This document shows positions 50,795 through 60,814 of a stretch of 64,000 bases of DNA, piece by piece. The DNA is from Clostridia bacterium (GTDB taxonomy: Bacteria; Bacillota; Clostridia; Oscillospirales; CAG-272): contig JAFURQ010000007.1 of the NCBI GenBank assembly GCA_017471825.1, positions 124,001 through 188,000 on the forward strand, written 5' to 3'. The first letter of the stretch is position 1, and each line of letters starts with the position of its first letter. The notes under the pieces are model-generated. The model did no database searches, was not told the origin of the DNA, and was given only the letters and a program-made list of their open reading frames with translations. The position numbers and the translations under genes are program-made.

Positions 50795-51619
50795 TTAAGT
50801 ATTTTTCGTTCTTTTAATGCGGCGGTATTCGGTGGGGCTTATGCCCCTGACTGCCTTGAAGCTACGGGAGAAGTAGTTAACGTCGTCGAAGCCGACGAGC
50901 TCGGCGATTCGGGTTATGCTCTCGTCGGTGTCCCTAAGGAGCACGGTGGAGCGGTCGATGCGAAATTCGCGCACGTATTCGAGGGGGGATTTACCCGTTG
51001 CTTTTTTGAAAAAGCGGCAGAAGTGTCCCTCGGAGAGATAGCAGAGCGCGGCGAGAGTGCGGGTGGTTATTTTGCCGCTGTATGACGAGGCGACGTACGC
51101 TGTGACCGATGCGATGCGGCGCAGGGTTTGGCTTTTTTGCTCGCGCTCCTTTTCGGAGACGTCTGCGGAGTGGTTTCTCAAAAGATATGCCATAAGGCTG
51201 TAGGTGAGGCTTTTGAGCATCATATCGGCGCCGCTTTTGCCCGATTCGTATTCGGCGTGGATTTCGGTCATACAGTCCTTGATGAAGGGGTCGCCTTTTA
51301 TGAGGTTTTTAATAAGTGTGCCGTCGAAGCGGACGTCGGAGAAGAAGGCGGGGTATATGAGTATGCAGAAATATTTTGCGGTGCGCTCGACGGTGAAGGA
51401 GTGGATTTCGGTGCTGTTTACCACGACAAAATCGCCGTTCTCAACGGAGAAGGAGTCGCCGTCCAGTATAAAGGTGCATTTGCCGTCGAGGAAGTAAAGC
51501 AGCTCTATATGCTCGTGCCAATGGGGGACGAGGGCGCTGTGGTTGTTATAGACTCTGAATTTCACCGTGAGGTCGTTTTCCTCGGGCGGAACGTTTTCGT
51601 AAAGTGATATATCCTTCAT
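50795..51619 (-). CDS. AraC-family transcriptional regulator
   Basis: This 274-residue protein has an N-terminal cupin domain (VPHWHEHIELLYFLDGKCTFILDGD) and a C-terminal double HTH (LAALCYLSEGHFCRFFKKATGKSPLEYVREFRI, SITRIAELVGFDDVNYFSRSFKAVRGISPTEYRR). Such proteins sense a sugar or related ligand. I chose ATG 51619 with GGAG upstream. It is divergent from an isomerase and oxidoreductase pair, which it probably controls. Confidence 0.9.
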   Translation of the reverse strand: MKDISLYENVPPEENDLTVKFRVYNNHSALVPHWHEHIELLYFLDGKCTFILDGDSFSVENGDFVVVNSTEIHSFTVERTAKYFCILIYPAFFSDVRFDGTLIKNLIKGDPFIKDCMTEIHAEYESGKSGADMMLKSLTYSLMAYLLRNHSADVSEKEREQKSQTLRRIASVTAYVASSYSGKITTRTLAALCYLSEGHFCRFFKKATGKSPLEYVREFRIDRSTVLLRDTDESITRIAELVGFDDVNYFSRSFKAVRGISPTEYRRIKRTKNT

Positions 51620-51656
51620 TACTGCTCCAAATATCAAAATTGTGCTAATTTATAGC

Positions 51657-51695
51657 AAAGGTGTGCTTGACACACTTACACCTTTATTATATACT
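51657..51695 (+). promoter_or_regulatory. Promoter and palindromic operator of the isomerase operon
   Basis: TTGACA (51667-51672), 17 bp, TATACT (51690-51695). Inverted arms AAAGGTGT (51657-51664) and ACACCTTT (51678-51685) bracket the -35, a place for a repressor or activator. Confidence 0.65.
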
Positions 51696-51745
51696 AAAGG
51701 TAGAATTAAATCAAGCGTGTGCTTGGAGGAAAGGGAGAAATATTT

Positions 51746-52561
51746 ATGAATATCGGCGTTTTGCTTGTTCTGAACGACGACAGAGTTGAGGAAAAAATTG
51801 CGAGGGTGCGCGAGTTTGGCTTTGATTATTGCCAATTTACCTGCTGGAATCACTCGCTTTTAACCGACGAGCTTGCCGAGAGGATTGTTCGTGCGTGCGA
51901 GAAGTACAGCGTTAAAATTTCGACTCTTTGGGTGGGCTGGTCAGGTCCTGCCGTTTGGGATTTTATAGAGGGACCTGCGGTGCTCGGAATAGTTCCCGTT
52001 GAGTACCGTTATGCGAGAATGCAGGAGCTGATGCACGGCTCGGATTTTGCGAAAAAGCTCGGAGTCGGTCAGATAGCCACACATATGGGATTTCTTCCCG
52101 AGTCGCCGGTGGATCCGCAGTATTTGCCGATGCTGGCGGCGATAAGACATCTTGCAGACCACTGCAAAGCAAACGGACAGTATCTTCTTTTTGAGACCGG
52201 TCAGGAGACTCCTGTTACCGTGCTTCGTTTTATTGAGGATTCGGGCCGCGACAATTTGGGTGTAAACCTTGACCCTGCGAATCTTATTATGTACGGCAAG
52301 GCGAATCCTATTGATGCGCTTACGGTTTTTGGAAAATACGTTCGCGACGTTCACGCGAAGGACGGAAAATATCCTACCTGCGGACGCGAGCTTGGTCCCG
52401 AGGTGCCTATCGGTGAGGGTGAGGTGAATTTTCCTGCGCTTGTGAAGCGACTCAAGGAGATAGGATACGACGGAGTGCTTACGATTGAGCGCGAGATTGA
52501 GGGCGACGAACAGACGAGAGATATAATTGCGGCGAAAAAGCTTTTAGAAAGATTGGTGTGA
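51746..52561 (+). CDS. Sugar phosphate isomerase/epimerase (AP endonuclease 2 fold)
   Basis: This 271-residue TIM-barrel protein has ARVREFGFDYCQF, VGQIATHMGFLPES, LFETGQET, GVNLDPANLIMYG, VRDVHAKDGKYP and LTIEREIEGDEQ. The metal residues are Glu in FETGQE, Asp in NLDPAN and His in VHAKD. The family isomerises or dehydrates inositols and sugar acids. Start at ATG 51746 with AAAGGGAG upstream. It is six bases from the oxidoreductase. Confidence 0.85.
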   Translation: MNIGVLLVLNDDRVEEKIARVREFGFDYCQFTCWNHSLLTDELAERIVRACEKYSVKISTLWVGWSGPAVWDFIEGPAVLGIVPVEYRYARMQELMHGSDFAKKLGVGQIATHMGFLPESPVDPQYLPMLAAIRHLADHCKANGQYLLFETGQETPVTVLRFIEDSGRDNLGVNLDPANLIMYGKANPIDALTVFGKYVRDVHAKDGKYPTCGRELGPEVPIGEGEVNFPALVKRLKEIGYDGVLTIEREIEGDEQTRDIIAAKKLLERLV

Positions 52562-52567
52562 AAAAAT

Positions 52568-53542
52568 ATGATAAAGGTCGGACTTGTTGGAATAGGCGGA
52601 ATGGGCTTCGTTCACTACAATGCTTACAAGGCGATAGACGGAGCGAAAATTACCTCTGTTGCGGACGTGCGCGTTGAGGTGGCGAAGGAGAAGATCGGGG
52701 AGGACGACGTGCGCGTTTACTCCTCCATTGACGAGCTTCTGGCGAGCGAGAGTGTGGATATGATTGATATTTGCACGCCGAGCTATATGCACACCGAGAT
52801 GGCGATAAAGGCGCTTTCGGCGGGCTGTCACGTGCTTTGCGAGAAGCCTATGAGCATATCGAGTGCGGATACGGCGCGGGTTATAGAGGCGGCAAGGAGC
52901 GCGGGAAAAAGATTTATGACTGCGCACGTTGTTCGCTTTATGGCGCCCTACGCATATCTCAAATCGGTTGTTGACAGCGGCGAGCTTGGCGCGCCCGTGC
53001 ATATTGATATGAAGCGCTTGTCTGCGGTTCCCACGTGGAGCTGGGAGGACTGGATGCGCGACGTAAGCAAGAGCGGCGGTGCTCCGATAGATTTGTCGAT
53101 TCACGATATAGATTTTGCAAGATACGTATTCGGAGAGCCTGCGCGCGTTGGCGGCACGCACCATCCGCTTCGCGACAACAATGACGTTATCGTTTCGAAT
53201 CTTGCGTACGACGGCTTTACCGTTACTGTGACGGGCGGATGGTTTGCGGCGGACATACCCTTCACGGCGGAGTATTTCGCGGTTTTTGAGAGGGGATACG
53301 TTTCTTTACGCGACGGTGTGCTTGTGAAAAACGGCGAGACCGTTGAGCTTGAGGTCAAGGCAGAGCGAGTCAGCGAAAACACCGGAATAAACATTCCGCG
53401 CGCGGACGGATATGCGGACGAGATTGAGTATTTCGTCGGCTGTCTTAACGACGGGACGGAGCCGAATATAATCACCCCCGAGGATTCCGAGGCGACGGTT
53501 AAGCTTGTGGAGAGAATTTTGGAAAGTGCTATTAAGATTTAA
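52568..53542 (+). CDS. Gfo/Idh/MocA-family oxidoreductase
   Basis: This 324-residue protein has an N-terminal Rossmann fold (VGIGGMGFVHYNAYK), DMIDICTPSYMHTEMAIKAL, the catalytic-lysine motif CEKPMSISSADT and a C-terminal domain with PIDLSIHDIDFARYVFG. It oxidises or reduces sugars or inositols with NAD(P). Paired with the isomerase and a divergent AraC protein, it looks like a small sugar-catabolic operon; the substrate is unknown. Confidence 0.87.
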   Translation: MIKVGLVGIGGMGFVHYNAYKAIDGAKITSVADVRVEVAKEKIGEDDVRVYSSIDELLASESVDMIDICTPSYMHTEMAIKALSAGCHVLCEKPMSISSADTARVIEAARSAGKRFMTAHVVRFMAPYAYLKSVVDSGELGAPVHIDMKRLSAVPTWSWEDWMRDVSKSGGAPIDLSIHDIDFARYVFGEPARVGGTHHPLRDNNDVIVSNLAYDGFTVTVTGGWFAADIPFTAEYFAVFERGYVSLRDGVLVKNGETVELEVKAERVSENTGINIPRADGYADEIEYFVGCLNDGTEPNIITPEDSEATVKLVERILESAIKI

Positions 53543-53554
53543 TCTTAAAATATG

Positions 53555-53596
53555 AAAACAGGCTTTAGCGGCATTGCGCTAAAGCCTGTTTTTTTG
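53555..53596. terminator. Bidirectional terminator
   Basis: AAAACAGGCTTTAGCG (53555-53570) pairs with CGCTAAAGCCTGTTTT around GCATTG and is followed by T. It separates the oxidoreductase gene and addA. Confidence 0.88.
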
Positions 53597-53602
53597 CTTG
53601 GC

Positions 53603-56600
53603 TTATATACAGTCGAGCGTTTTTATTGGCAACGATTTGCCGATTGGGGTTGAGTATACGCTCACGGTCTTTGGCTTTTTGCCAAAGATTTTTTCTATTG
53701 CAAGGGTGTAATAGGTGAGCTGGAGGGCGTGCTTTTTTTGAAGGGCTGCCCGAGCAAGAGTGTGGTCTGAGAACTCCTCGCGCGTGAGGCGGTCGGTTTT
53801 GTAGTCCACGAGGTGATAGTTGCCCTCGGCGTCCTCGATTATGCAGTCGATAACGCCCTGCACGAGAATCTCCATACCCGAGAGTGCGGAGCGCCTTTCG
53901 GCGTCCTCGGAGAAGTATTCGGCGGGGAGACTTGTATTGAAGCGGAACTCGCGCCACACGTTTTTGGCGTTTTTCATTTCGGAGAAAAGCTTTGATTTTG
54001 CAAAAAGCTCGATTTCGCGAAGGCGGACGCGCTCCTTGTTGGCGGGCGAGAGGAAGCCGAGAGTACAGAGTCTGTCGAGCTCGCGCTCTGCGCCGTTTTC
54101 CTCGATTGATTGAAGGTCGCAGAACTGAAGCACCATGTGCGTGGCGATGCCTCGGCGTGCGCTTTCGTCGAGCTCCTCACCCGTGAAGAAGGACGGAAGG
54201 ACTCGGCGCTCGTCGGGCTCGTCCACGGGGATTGAGGTACTCTCCTCGGTGCCGTCGAGGACGGCGGGGTAAAGACGGGATACCGACATTTTTTCGGGTA
54301 GGGTGGTTTTCTTGTCGTCGGGGTAGGTGAAGGTGAAGCGCTCGGCGAGAGTGGTGTAGACCTCGTGTGCCGAGGCGGTGGCTTTAGGCTTGTTTTTTTG
54401 ATTGTTACCGGCACCCGTGTTGAGTTTTTTATCCGATTTGATGCTGTTTGCCTCCACAAATTCGACGGTTGCATCGGTTCCCGACGCCATAATTATGTCG
54501 AGGTAGGATTTGAGCTTGGTGAGTCCGTAGGGGGAGAGGGCAGAGGATTTGATTCTGATATCTCTTTCATAATCCTCGAGGCTGTCGTATTCGAGGTTGC
54601 CTACGACGAAGAGCTCCTCTCTGGCACGGGTGAGGGCAACGTAAAGGACGCGAAGCTCCTCCTCGTAGAATTTCTCGTTCATGCGCTTGCGAATTATGTG
54701 CTGGACGGGATTTCTGACCATACAAAGACCGTCGGGCTCGCGCAGGTAGAAGGACACGCCGTAGCCCTCGGAGTAGGCGACGCGCGCGGTGAGGTCTATA
54801 TTGTGAAGCCTGCGAGATGCCTCAGCGAGAAAGACTATCGGATATTCAAGTCCCTTTGAGGAGTGGACGGTTACGATTTTTACCGAGTCGGAGTCGCTGA
54901 CCTTATTATCTCCGTCCTCGAGTCCTTCGTCCTTTGCCGCTACGTTGTTGACGTAGTTGATGAAATTATAAAGTCCCTTGAAGGACGAGCCCTCAAATTT
55001 TCTTGCGTAGTTGTAAAGGAGCATAAGGTTTTCCTTGCCGCCGTGCTTTGAGGCGAGGGCGAGGAGTCCTGTTTCGGAATAGAGCCTGTATATGAGTGCG
55101 TCGACGTTCATACCCTCGGCAAGACATCTGTAATGCGCGAGCGAGGTGAGGAAGTGGGAAAGCTTTGCATCGTTGGGGGTTTCCTCACTGTATTTGCGAA
55201 TAGATCTATATAGGGTTGAGTCGGGGGCGCTTATGCGGTATTTTAACAGGTCGTCGGCGGTGAAGCCGTAGAGGGGCGAGCACATAAGGCCTGCGAGGTA
55301 GACGTCCTTTGAGGGATTGTCTATCGCGTTGAGCAGGCAGAGGGTGAGGAGCACCTCGGAGTTCATAAAGAAGCCCGATGAGTTCGGGGTTTCGTAGGGA
55401 ATGCCGAGCTTGGTAAGCGCCTCGGCGAAGGAGTCTATGCCGTCCTTTTTTCGCACGAGAATGGCGATGTCAGAGTACTTTATCCCGTCGCCGTTTTTGA
55501 GGGTGCCATTGGGTACAAGCTCCTTGATTTTTTGGGCTATGAACTGCGGCTCGAGGGTGTTTTCAAGCTCCTCCTCGCCGAGTGCGTCATCGGAAATCGG
55601 CTTCTCGAGAATGAAGATTTTCGCCGGGGTGTAGGGCGGAATTACGCCGTTCTTATAAACCTTGGAAAAGGCGAGAGCGTCCTCGGGCATATAGCCTATG
55701 CTTTCCTTCACGATAGAGAACATACGGTCAAATACGGTGTTTACGAATTTGATTATACCCTCGTCGCAACGGAAATTCTTTGACATAAAAATCGAGGCTC
55801 CGAGGCTTTTGTCCGCACCCGTGTCAAGTTTTGGGAAGTTGGTTTTCATTTCTGCGAAGATTTCGGGCTTTGCGGAGCGGAAGCTGTATATACTCTGCTT
55901 TATATCACCGACCATAAAGCGATTGTTGCTCGAGATTGCGGAGAAGATAGCGTCCTGCAGGGCGTTTACGTCCTGATATTCGTCTATGTAGACCGAGGTG
56001 AGCCGCGAGGCGTATGCCTTGGCAATGTCGGTGATTGTGCCGTCGGGATTATAGAGGCACTCGTAGGTGTAGCGCGACACGTCGGCGTGCTCGAGCATTC
56101 CGCGGCGGAGCTTTTCCTGCATATAAATCCCGTCGAATTTTATTATAAATTTCGAGAGGACGGTGAGCATAGAGTGCATCTCGGAGAAGAGCGTGCGCCA
56201 CTCGTCCTCGGTATATACGAAATAGTCCTCGTAGATTTTGTCGAGGGCTTTTTTGATTTCGGTAAAGCGCTCGCGGCAGAAATCAAGCTCCTCGGTGTGC
56301 GCGTCCTTCGGGCATTTCGGTATTTTGGGAAATTCTATCGAGGAAAGCGCGAGGCGAAGCGAGGCGTAGGTGGTATTCTCGGCGAGGGCGGAGATTATGT
56401 CGGCGTAGGTGAGGTAAGCCTCACCGTCGAGCCTCTCGTTTTCGGTACCGTCCGAAAGCTCCCTTGCAAGAGCCCTTGTGACGTCGGCGTAGTATTTTAT
56501 CATACCGTAGACGAAGGTCATAAGGTCGCGGCCGTAGGGTACATTTTCAACCGCAAACGGCTCGCTTTGGTTATACAGCTCGGCGTAAAGCTCGTATATG

Positions 56601-57190
56601 CGGACCCCCTCGATGGCGCTTTTTGATTTCGTATGGAGCAGGCGGAAGATTTCCGCGAGCTTTTTGGTCGTTTTTGAGTCGGTGAGGCAGGATGCGAGGC
56701 GCTCAAATTCTTTGGTGGTGGCGACCTCGGGCATATCACCCTCGTATATCGCGTTTATGAGCGCGTCGAGAAGGGCGTCCGTGAGAATGGTGGTTTCCGC
56801 CTTTTCTGCGAGGCGATAGTTGGGCGGCACACCGACCTTATCGGCGTTTGAGCGGAGTATATCGTTGCAGAAGGAGTCTATCGTGCTTATTCTCGCGCCG
56901 GGCAAAAGATGGAGCTCTCTCTCAAGTCTTTTGTTTTCGGGATTTGCCTTTATTGCCTCCTTCAGCGCCTCTGCAATTTTGCGGTTGAGGTCGGCGGTGG
57001 CGGCGTTGGTGAAGGTGACGATAAGCATATTCTGAAGGCTTTCGGGATTGTCCTCGTCAAGAAGCGAGCGAATGATTCGCTCGGTGAGGGTGGTGGTTTT
57101 GCCCGAGCCTGCGGCGGCAGAAACAAGAAGGGTTCTGTCGCGGGTATTTATAGCGGACAGCTGTTCGTCCGAAAAATTATTTTCTGCCAT
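53603..57190 (-). CDS. addA: ATP-dependent helicase/nuclease AddA
   Basis: This 1195-residue UvrD-type helicase has Walker A SAAAGSGKTTTLTERI near residue 24, VDEYQDVNALQDAIF and NFRCDEGIIKFVN. VTVHSSKGLEYPIVFLAE gives motif V, and RVLYVALTRAREELFVVG motif VI. The C-terminal PD-(D/E)XK nuclease has YHLVDYKTDRL. AddAB resects double-strand breaks. addB, normally just upstream, is not here; truB lies there instead. GGAG precedes ATG 57190. Confidence 0.94.
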   Translation of the reverse strand: MAENNFSDEQLSAINTRDRTLLVSAAAGSGKTTTLTERIIRSLLDEDNPESLQNMLIVTFTNAATADLNRKIAEALKEAIKANPENKRLERELHLLPGARISTIDSFCNDILRSNADKVGVPPNYRLAEKAETTILTDALLDALINAIYEGDMPEVATTKEFERLASCLTDSKTTKKLAEIFRLLHTKSKSAIEGVRIYELYAELYNQSEPFAVENVPYGRDLMTFVYGMIKYYADVTRALARELSDGTENERLDGEAYLTYADIISALAENTTYASLRLALSSIEFPKIPKCPKDAHTEELDFCRERFTEIKKALDKIYEDYFVYTEDEWRTLFSEMHSMLTVLSKFIIKFDGIYMQEKLRRGMLEHADVSRYTYECLYNPDGTITDIAKAYASRLTSVYIDEYQDVNALQDAIFSAISSNNRFMVGDIKQSIYSFRSAKPEIFAEMKTNFPKLDTGADKSLGASIFMSKNFRCDEGIIKFVNTVFDRMFSIVKESIGYMPEDALAFSKVYKNGVIPPYTPAKIFILEKPISDDALGEEELENTLEPQFIAQKIKELVPNGTLKNGDGIKYSDIAILVRKKDGIDSFAEALTKLGIPYETPNSSGFFMNSEVLLTLCLLNAIDNPSKDVYLAGLMCSPLYGFTADDLLKYRISAPDSTLYRSIRKYSEETPNDAKLSHFLTSLAHYRCLAEGMNVDALIYRLYSETGLLALASKHGGKENLMLLYNYARKFEGSSFKGLYNFINYVNNVAAKDEGLEDGDNKVSDSDSVKIVTVHSSKGLEYPIVFLAEASRRLHNIDLTARVAYSEGYGVSFYLREPDGLCMVRNPVQHIIRKRMNEKFYEEELRVLYVALTRAREELFVVGNLEYDSLEDYERDIRIKSSALSPYGLTKLKSYLDIIMASGTDATVEFVEANSIKSDKKLNTGAGNNQKNKPKATASAHEVYTTLAERFTFTYPDDKKTTLPEKMSVSRLYPAVLDGTEESTSIPVDEPDERRVLPSFFTGEELDESARRGIATHMVLQFCDLQSIEENGAERELDRLCTLGFLSPANKERVRLREIELFAKSKLFSEMKNAKNVWREFRFNTSLPAEYFSEDAERRSALSGMEILVQGVIDCIIEDAEGNYHLVDYKTDRLTREEFSDHTLARAALQKKHALQLTYYTLAIEKIFGKKPKTVSVYSTPIGKSLPIKTLDCI

Positions 57191-57199
57191 TTCTTTCTC

Positions 57200-58093
57200 C
57201 TATACGTCAAACTGCTTTATTGGCTTGATTGCGGTACCCGTGTCAAATTCTCTTACCTCGCCAACCGCGAAGAAGCTCTTGTCGTCAAAGAGAGCCACGC
57301 GTGTGCCAAGGGGGAGTGATACCGAGATTTTTTTGGTATATATTTCGACTCCGCACCGAGCAAGACGGGCGAAGAAGGGGGAGAGGGTGATGCCCTCGAG
57401 GTCAGCGAATATTTTTTCGGTGGGGATAAGCACGGCGGCTCTTTGTTCCTCGCTCATTTCCTCAAGCTGTGCGAGGGTGTGGGCATCGCTTACGGTGAAG
57501 CCTGCGCACTTGGTGCGCTCGAGGGTCTTCATAACCGCGCCGCATCCGAGGGCGGCGCCTATATCGGCGCAGAGGGTGCGGATGTAGGTACCCTTGGAGC
57601 AGTGGACGGAGAGTGTGTATTCTCTGTCGTTTATTCGGGTGGCGGTGATGCTGTGAATGAATACGTCGCGCGGCTCGCGCTCGACGGTTTTGCCCTCGCG
57701 GGCAAGCTCGTAAAGCTTTTTACCGTCCTTTTTGATTGCCGAATACATCGGGGGGACCTGCTTTGATGCGCCGAGCATTGCGCGGACAGCCGCCTGCACC
57801 TCGGGCTCACTTGGGATTTTATCGGATTCTGTGAGGGTCTCGCCCGTTATATCCTCGGTGTCGGTGGTAAGACCGAGAAGGAGGGTGGCACAGTAGTGCT
57901 TATCCTCTGTTATCATATACTCGCTTGCCTTGACGGCGCGGCCTATAAGCACGGGCAGAACTCCCGTTGCGAGAGGGTCGAGGGTGCCTGTATGACCTGC
58001 CTTTTGCGCGCCGAAAAGACGCTTGACACGGTTGACTGCGCCCTGCGAGCTTATATTTTCGTCCTTATAGAGTATAACCACTCCGCTCTTCAT
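57200..58093 (-). CDS. truB: tRNA pseudouridine(55) synthase
   Basis: This 297-residue protein has GAQKAGHTGTLDPLATGVLP with the catalytic Asp, YMITEDKHYCATLLLG, GTYIRTLCADIG and a C-terminal PUA-like segment. It makes pseudouridine 55 in tRNA. GGAG is upstream of ATG 58093. The addA start is nine bases after its stop. In most Firmicutes truB adjoins rbfA/ribF; that link is lost here. Confidence 0.96.
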   Translation of the reverse strand: MKSGVVILYKDENISSQGAVNRVKRLFGAQKAGHTGTLDPLATGVLPVLIGRAVKASEYMITEDKHYCATLLLGLTTDTEDITGETLTESDKIPSEPEVQAAVRAMLGASKQVPPMYSAIKKDGKKLYELAREGKTVEREPRDVFIHSITATRINDREYTLSVHCSKGTYIRTLCADIGAALGCGAVMKTLERTKCAGFTVSDAHTLAQLEEMSEEQRAAVLIPTEKIFADLEGITLSPFFARLARCGVEIYTKKISVSLPLGTRVALFDDKSFFAVGEVREFDTGTAIKPIKQFDV

Positions 58094-58400
58094 ATTTTTA
58101 CTCCAACAGCTATGATTTTAATTCTTCTTCTATTCTACCATAAAAGCGGAAAAAATTCAACATAAAACGCGCGGTGCAGAGAAAAAAGAGCGATTAGAAA
58201 TATTCGGTTTAAATATAGCATATTTTGGCAAGCGGCGGCAAAAGGGGCGAAAAGGTGACACGGATAGGGGGATAGGGCTCGATTTTGGGGCGGTTTTGTC
58301 GTTCGCGGCTGACGGATATCGACTTATTTTGCCCGTGCGCGGAGTTAGGATTATTACAGCTATGTCAGCTATAAAGCTAAAATAAGGACGGATTTATAAA
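58094..58400. other. Intergenic region between truB and spoIIE
   Basis: This 307-base divergent gap is G-rich on the + strand. I see no convincing SigA promoter with a -35, and no exact Spo0A box (TGTCGAA); a TTTTGTCG near 58294 is a partial match only. No gene is supported. Confidence 0.5.
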
Positions 58401-60758
58401 ATGAACGGAAACGGAACAAGGGAGGGCAGGTCGTTTTTTGACGGGCTTGTCCGAATGATAAAGAACGAGGCGAAAAAGCGAAAAAACGAGAAGGGGGCGC
58501 TACTCTTTGACGTGGCGATATTTTTGCTGTCGCTGTTTTTTGCGCGGTGTCATATTGCGTTTGGCGCGTATCCGCTCGGCGCGGCGCTTGTGGGGGTTCT
58601 GCCGTCGAGGGTGTGGATTTCCCTTTTCGGTGTGCTTTTCGGGGCTTTTTCGCTTGGGCGCGCGGGGATTATTCACGCGATAATAGCGGTGGTTATAGTA
58701 TTCCTTCGGGTTATAATGTCGGGCGGTGTGGGAGAGAGCGGCACGCTTTTTCGCGAGAGCTACACAATGCGCGTATGCTCGGTTGCCGTCGGCGCATTCG
58801 TGGGAGCGATATACGAGATACTTTTAAATTCCTTTTCGCTTGAGTCGCTAACGTTTGGCTCGCTCGGGGTGCTTCTCTCGGTTGCTCTTGCGTTTTCATA
58901 TTACGGCGTGGTTGCCTCAGAGGTACATATTTCGGATATTATAGGCAACGGGCGGAGCATTTTTGCAGGGCGGCGCGGTGACAAGGAGGAGGTTGCCGCC
59001 GTTATGCTTCAGGGCTCTTTTCTCATACTTTCGTTTCTGACTGCAATCTCTCTTGACGGGTACGATTTTTTCGGTATATCGCTATCTTATATTTTCGTGA
59101 GCGCGCTTACGCTGTTTGTGGCGAAGCGGTTTGGCGCGATACGCGCAGGGGCGGTAGGCTTTGTGAGTGCGGTAGGATTGGGCGCGATGGGGGCAGTGGG
59201 CCTCGGGCTTGCAGGAATAGCGGCAGGGCTTTTATTCAATATAGGGCTTGGGTATGCGCTTTTCGGCGGAGCGGCGGTGCTTGCGGCGTGGTGTGCGTAT
59301 GCCGGTGGGCTTACGGTTTTTCTTTCGACTCTGCCCGAATATGCGGTGGCGGCGATGCTTATGACTCCGTATCTCAAGGGAGCGAAAAGAGAGGGGCGCG
59401 AGGACGTAGAGCTACCCGTGACGAAGAAGGCCTCGCTGGCGGTGCTTGCAGAGGTGGCGGAGTGCGCTTTTCGGCGTACGGACACGAAGGAGCTCGAGGA
59501 GTCGCTGCTGTTGACCTCCGCCGCGATAAAGACCTACGGCGAGGGCGGCGAGAGGGGCGAGTTCGACGAGTACAGAAATATAGTTATAGCGGCAACGGCA
59601 TCGCTTGATGCCACCCCGTGTGAAGAAAAAATAGATATTTTGTCAACGAGGCTTTACAAAAGGGCGCCTGTTACAGCAGAGGTTATATCAAGGATTTTCG
59701 ATATATCCGAGGGGGATGCCGAGTCGCTGGCACAGAAGCTGCGCGAGCTGGTCGGTGAATATGAGCGCGAGTGCTACGAGCTGTGCCGTATGTCAGGACT
59801 TTCCCGTGAATACGAGCTGATTTCGGGAATGATGAGCGGCGTGGGGTATTCCCATACCGTAGAGTCGGAGCGCGACGAGGAGCTTTCGCGCAGGCTCGCC
59901 TCGGTGCTTACGGTGCTCGGGTTTCCCGATGCCTCGGCGGCGGTGATAGGCAGGCGGAGGAGGCGCGTTATATATGCGGTGGACACCGATGCGGCGCACG
60001 CGTTTACCGATGAGATACGTGCGAGGATTGAGCGCACACTCGGGTTTAGTCTTGCGGAGCCCAAGATAACCGAGGACGACGGTATAGCGCTGGTGTCGGC
60101 AGATGCCTTACCTCTTTGGAGAGTTGAATACGCGACGGCGTCGGCGGCGGCGAGCGAGGCGGAGCCGTCGGGAGACAGTACGGCGTTTTTCGAGCGCGGC
60201 GGAGTGTTTCACGCGATTATCTCCGACGGAATGGGAACGGGCGCGGTGGCGGCGCGGACCTCTGCCTTTGCGGTGGACTATCTCGGGCAAATGATTTCAC
60301 ACGGGGTGTCCGATGAGCTGATTTTCGATGCGCTCAATCACATTATAAAATACAGGGGAGAGGAGTGCTCTACTACCGTTGATATGCTCTCACTCGACCT
60401 TTACACAGGGGAGCTTGCACTGACGAAGAGCGGCGCGGCGCCGTCATACGTTGTGGGTGAGGAATCGGTGTTCAGGCTTGCCGCTTCGACCGCGCCGCTC
60501 GGACTGATAAAGGATGCGGACAGCGACACGCTTCGCCGCGAGATGCATAGCGGAGAGGTTGTGGTTATGATTTCCGACGGGGCAGGGGTTTTGCCCGAGG
60601 AGAGCGCGTGGCTTACCGAGCTTCTCGCAGGGGGTGAGCCGTTTGAGGTAGAGGAATATGCACGGCGCATACTCGATGGAGCGAGGAAAAACGTGGGATG
60701 CGGCGACGATATAACCGTTTCGGTCATAAAAATTCTTGCGGCGCAGGCTACCTCTTGA
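58401..60758 (+). CDS. spoIIE: Stage II sporulation protein E
   Basis: This 785-residue protein has an N-terminal half of about ten TM helices (from LLFDVAIFLLSLFF on), a central regulatory region (about 330-560) and a C-terminal PP2C phosphatase with IISDGMGTGAVAARTS (about 605), ECSTTVDMLSLDLYTGEL and VMISDGAGVLPEES. SpoIIE dephosphorylates SpoIIAA and switches on SigF in the forespore, and it works at the polar septum. AAGGACGG precedes the start. Confidence 0.95.
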   Translation: MNGNGTREGRSFFDGLVRMIKNEAKKRKNEKGALLFDVAIFLLSLFFARCHIAFGAYPLGAALVGVLPSRVWISLFGVLFGAFSLGRAGIIHAIIAVVIVFLRVIMSGGVGESGTLFRESYTMRVCSVAVGAFVGAIYEILLNSFSLESLTFGSLGVLLSVALAFSYYGVVASEVHISDIIGNGRSIFAGRRGDKEEVAAVMLQGSFLILSFLTAISLDGYDFFGISLSYIFVSALTLFVAKRFGAIRAGAVGFVSAVGLGAMGAVGLGLAGIAAGLLFNIGLGYALFGGAAVLAAWCAYAGGLTVFLSTLPEYAVAAMLMTPYLKGAKREGREDVELPVTKKASLAVLAEVAECAFRRTDTKELEESLLLTSAAIKTYGEGGERGEFDEYRNIVIAATASLDATPCEEKIDILSTRLYKRAPVTAEVISRIFDISEGDAESLAQKLRELVGEYERECYELCRMSGLSREYELISGMMSGVGYSHTVESERDEELSRRLASVLTVLGFPDASAAVIGRRRRRVIYAVDTDAAHAFTDEIRARIERTLGFSLAEPKITEDDGIALVSADALPLWRVEYATASAAASEAEPSGDSTAFFERGGVFHAIISDGMGTGAVAARTSAFAVDYLGQMISHGVSDELIFDALNHIIKYRGEECSTTVDMLSLDLYTGELALTKSGAAPSYVVGEESVFRLAASTAPLGLIKDADSDTLRREMHSGEVVVMISDGAGVLPEESAWLTELLAGGEPFEVEEYARRILDGARKNVGCGDDITVSVIKILAAQATS

Positions 60759-60783
60759 AAAATGCGTATCAGTGTGGTATAAT
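60755..60783 (+). promoter_or_regulatory. SigA-type promoter of the PAP2 gene
   Basis: TTGAAA (60755-60760), 17 bp, TATAAT (60778-60783), overlapping the end of spoIIE. Confidence 0.7.
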
Positions 60784-60814
60784 ATCCTTGAATTTAAGAA
60801 GGGGGCGCGACGGA

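Noticed and set aside
58294..58325. Possible Spo0A boxes upstream of spoIIE (TTTTGTCG and a TCGAC nearby)
   Set aside because: Neither matches TGTCGAA fully, spacing to a promoter is undefined, and chance matches of this quality are common.
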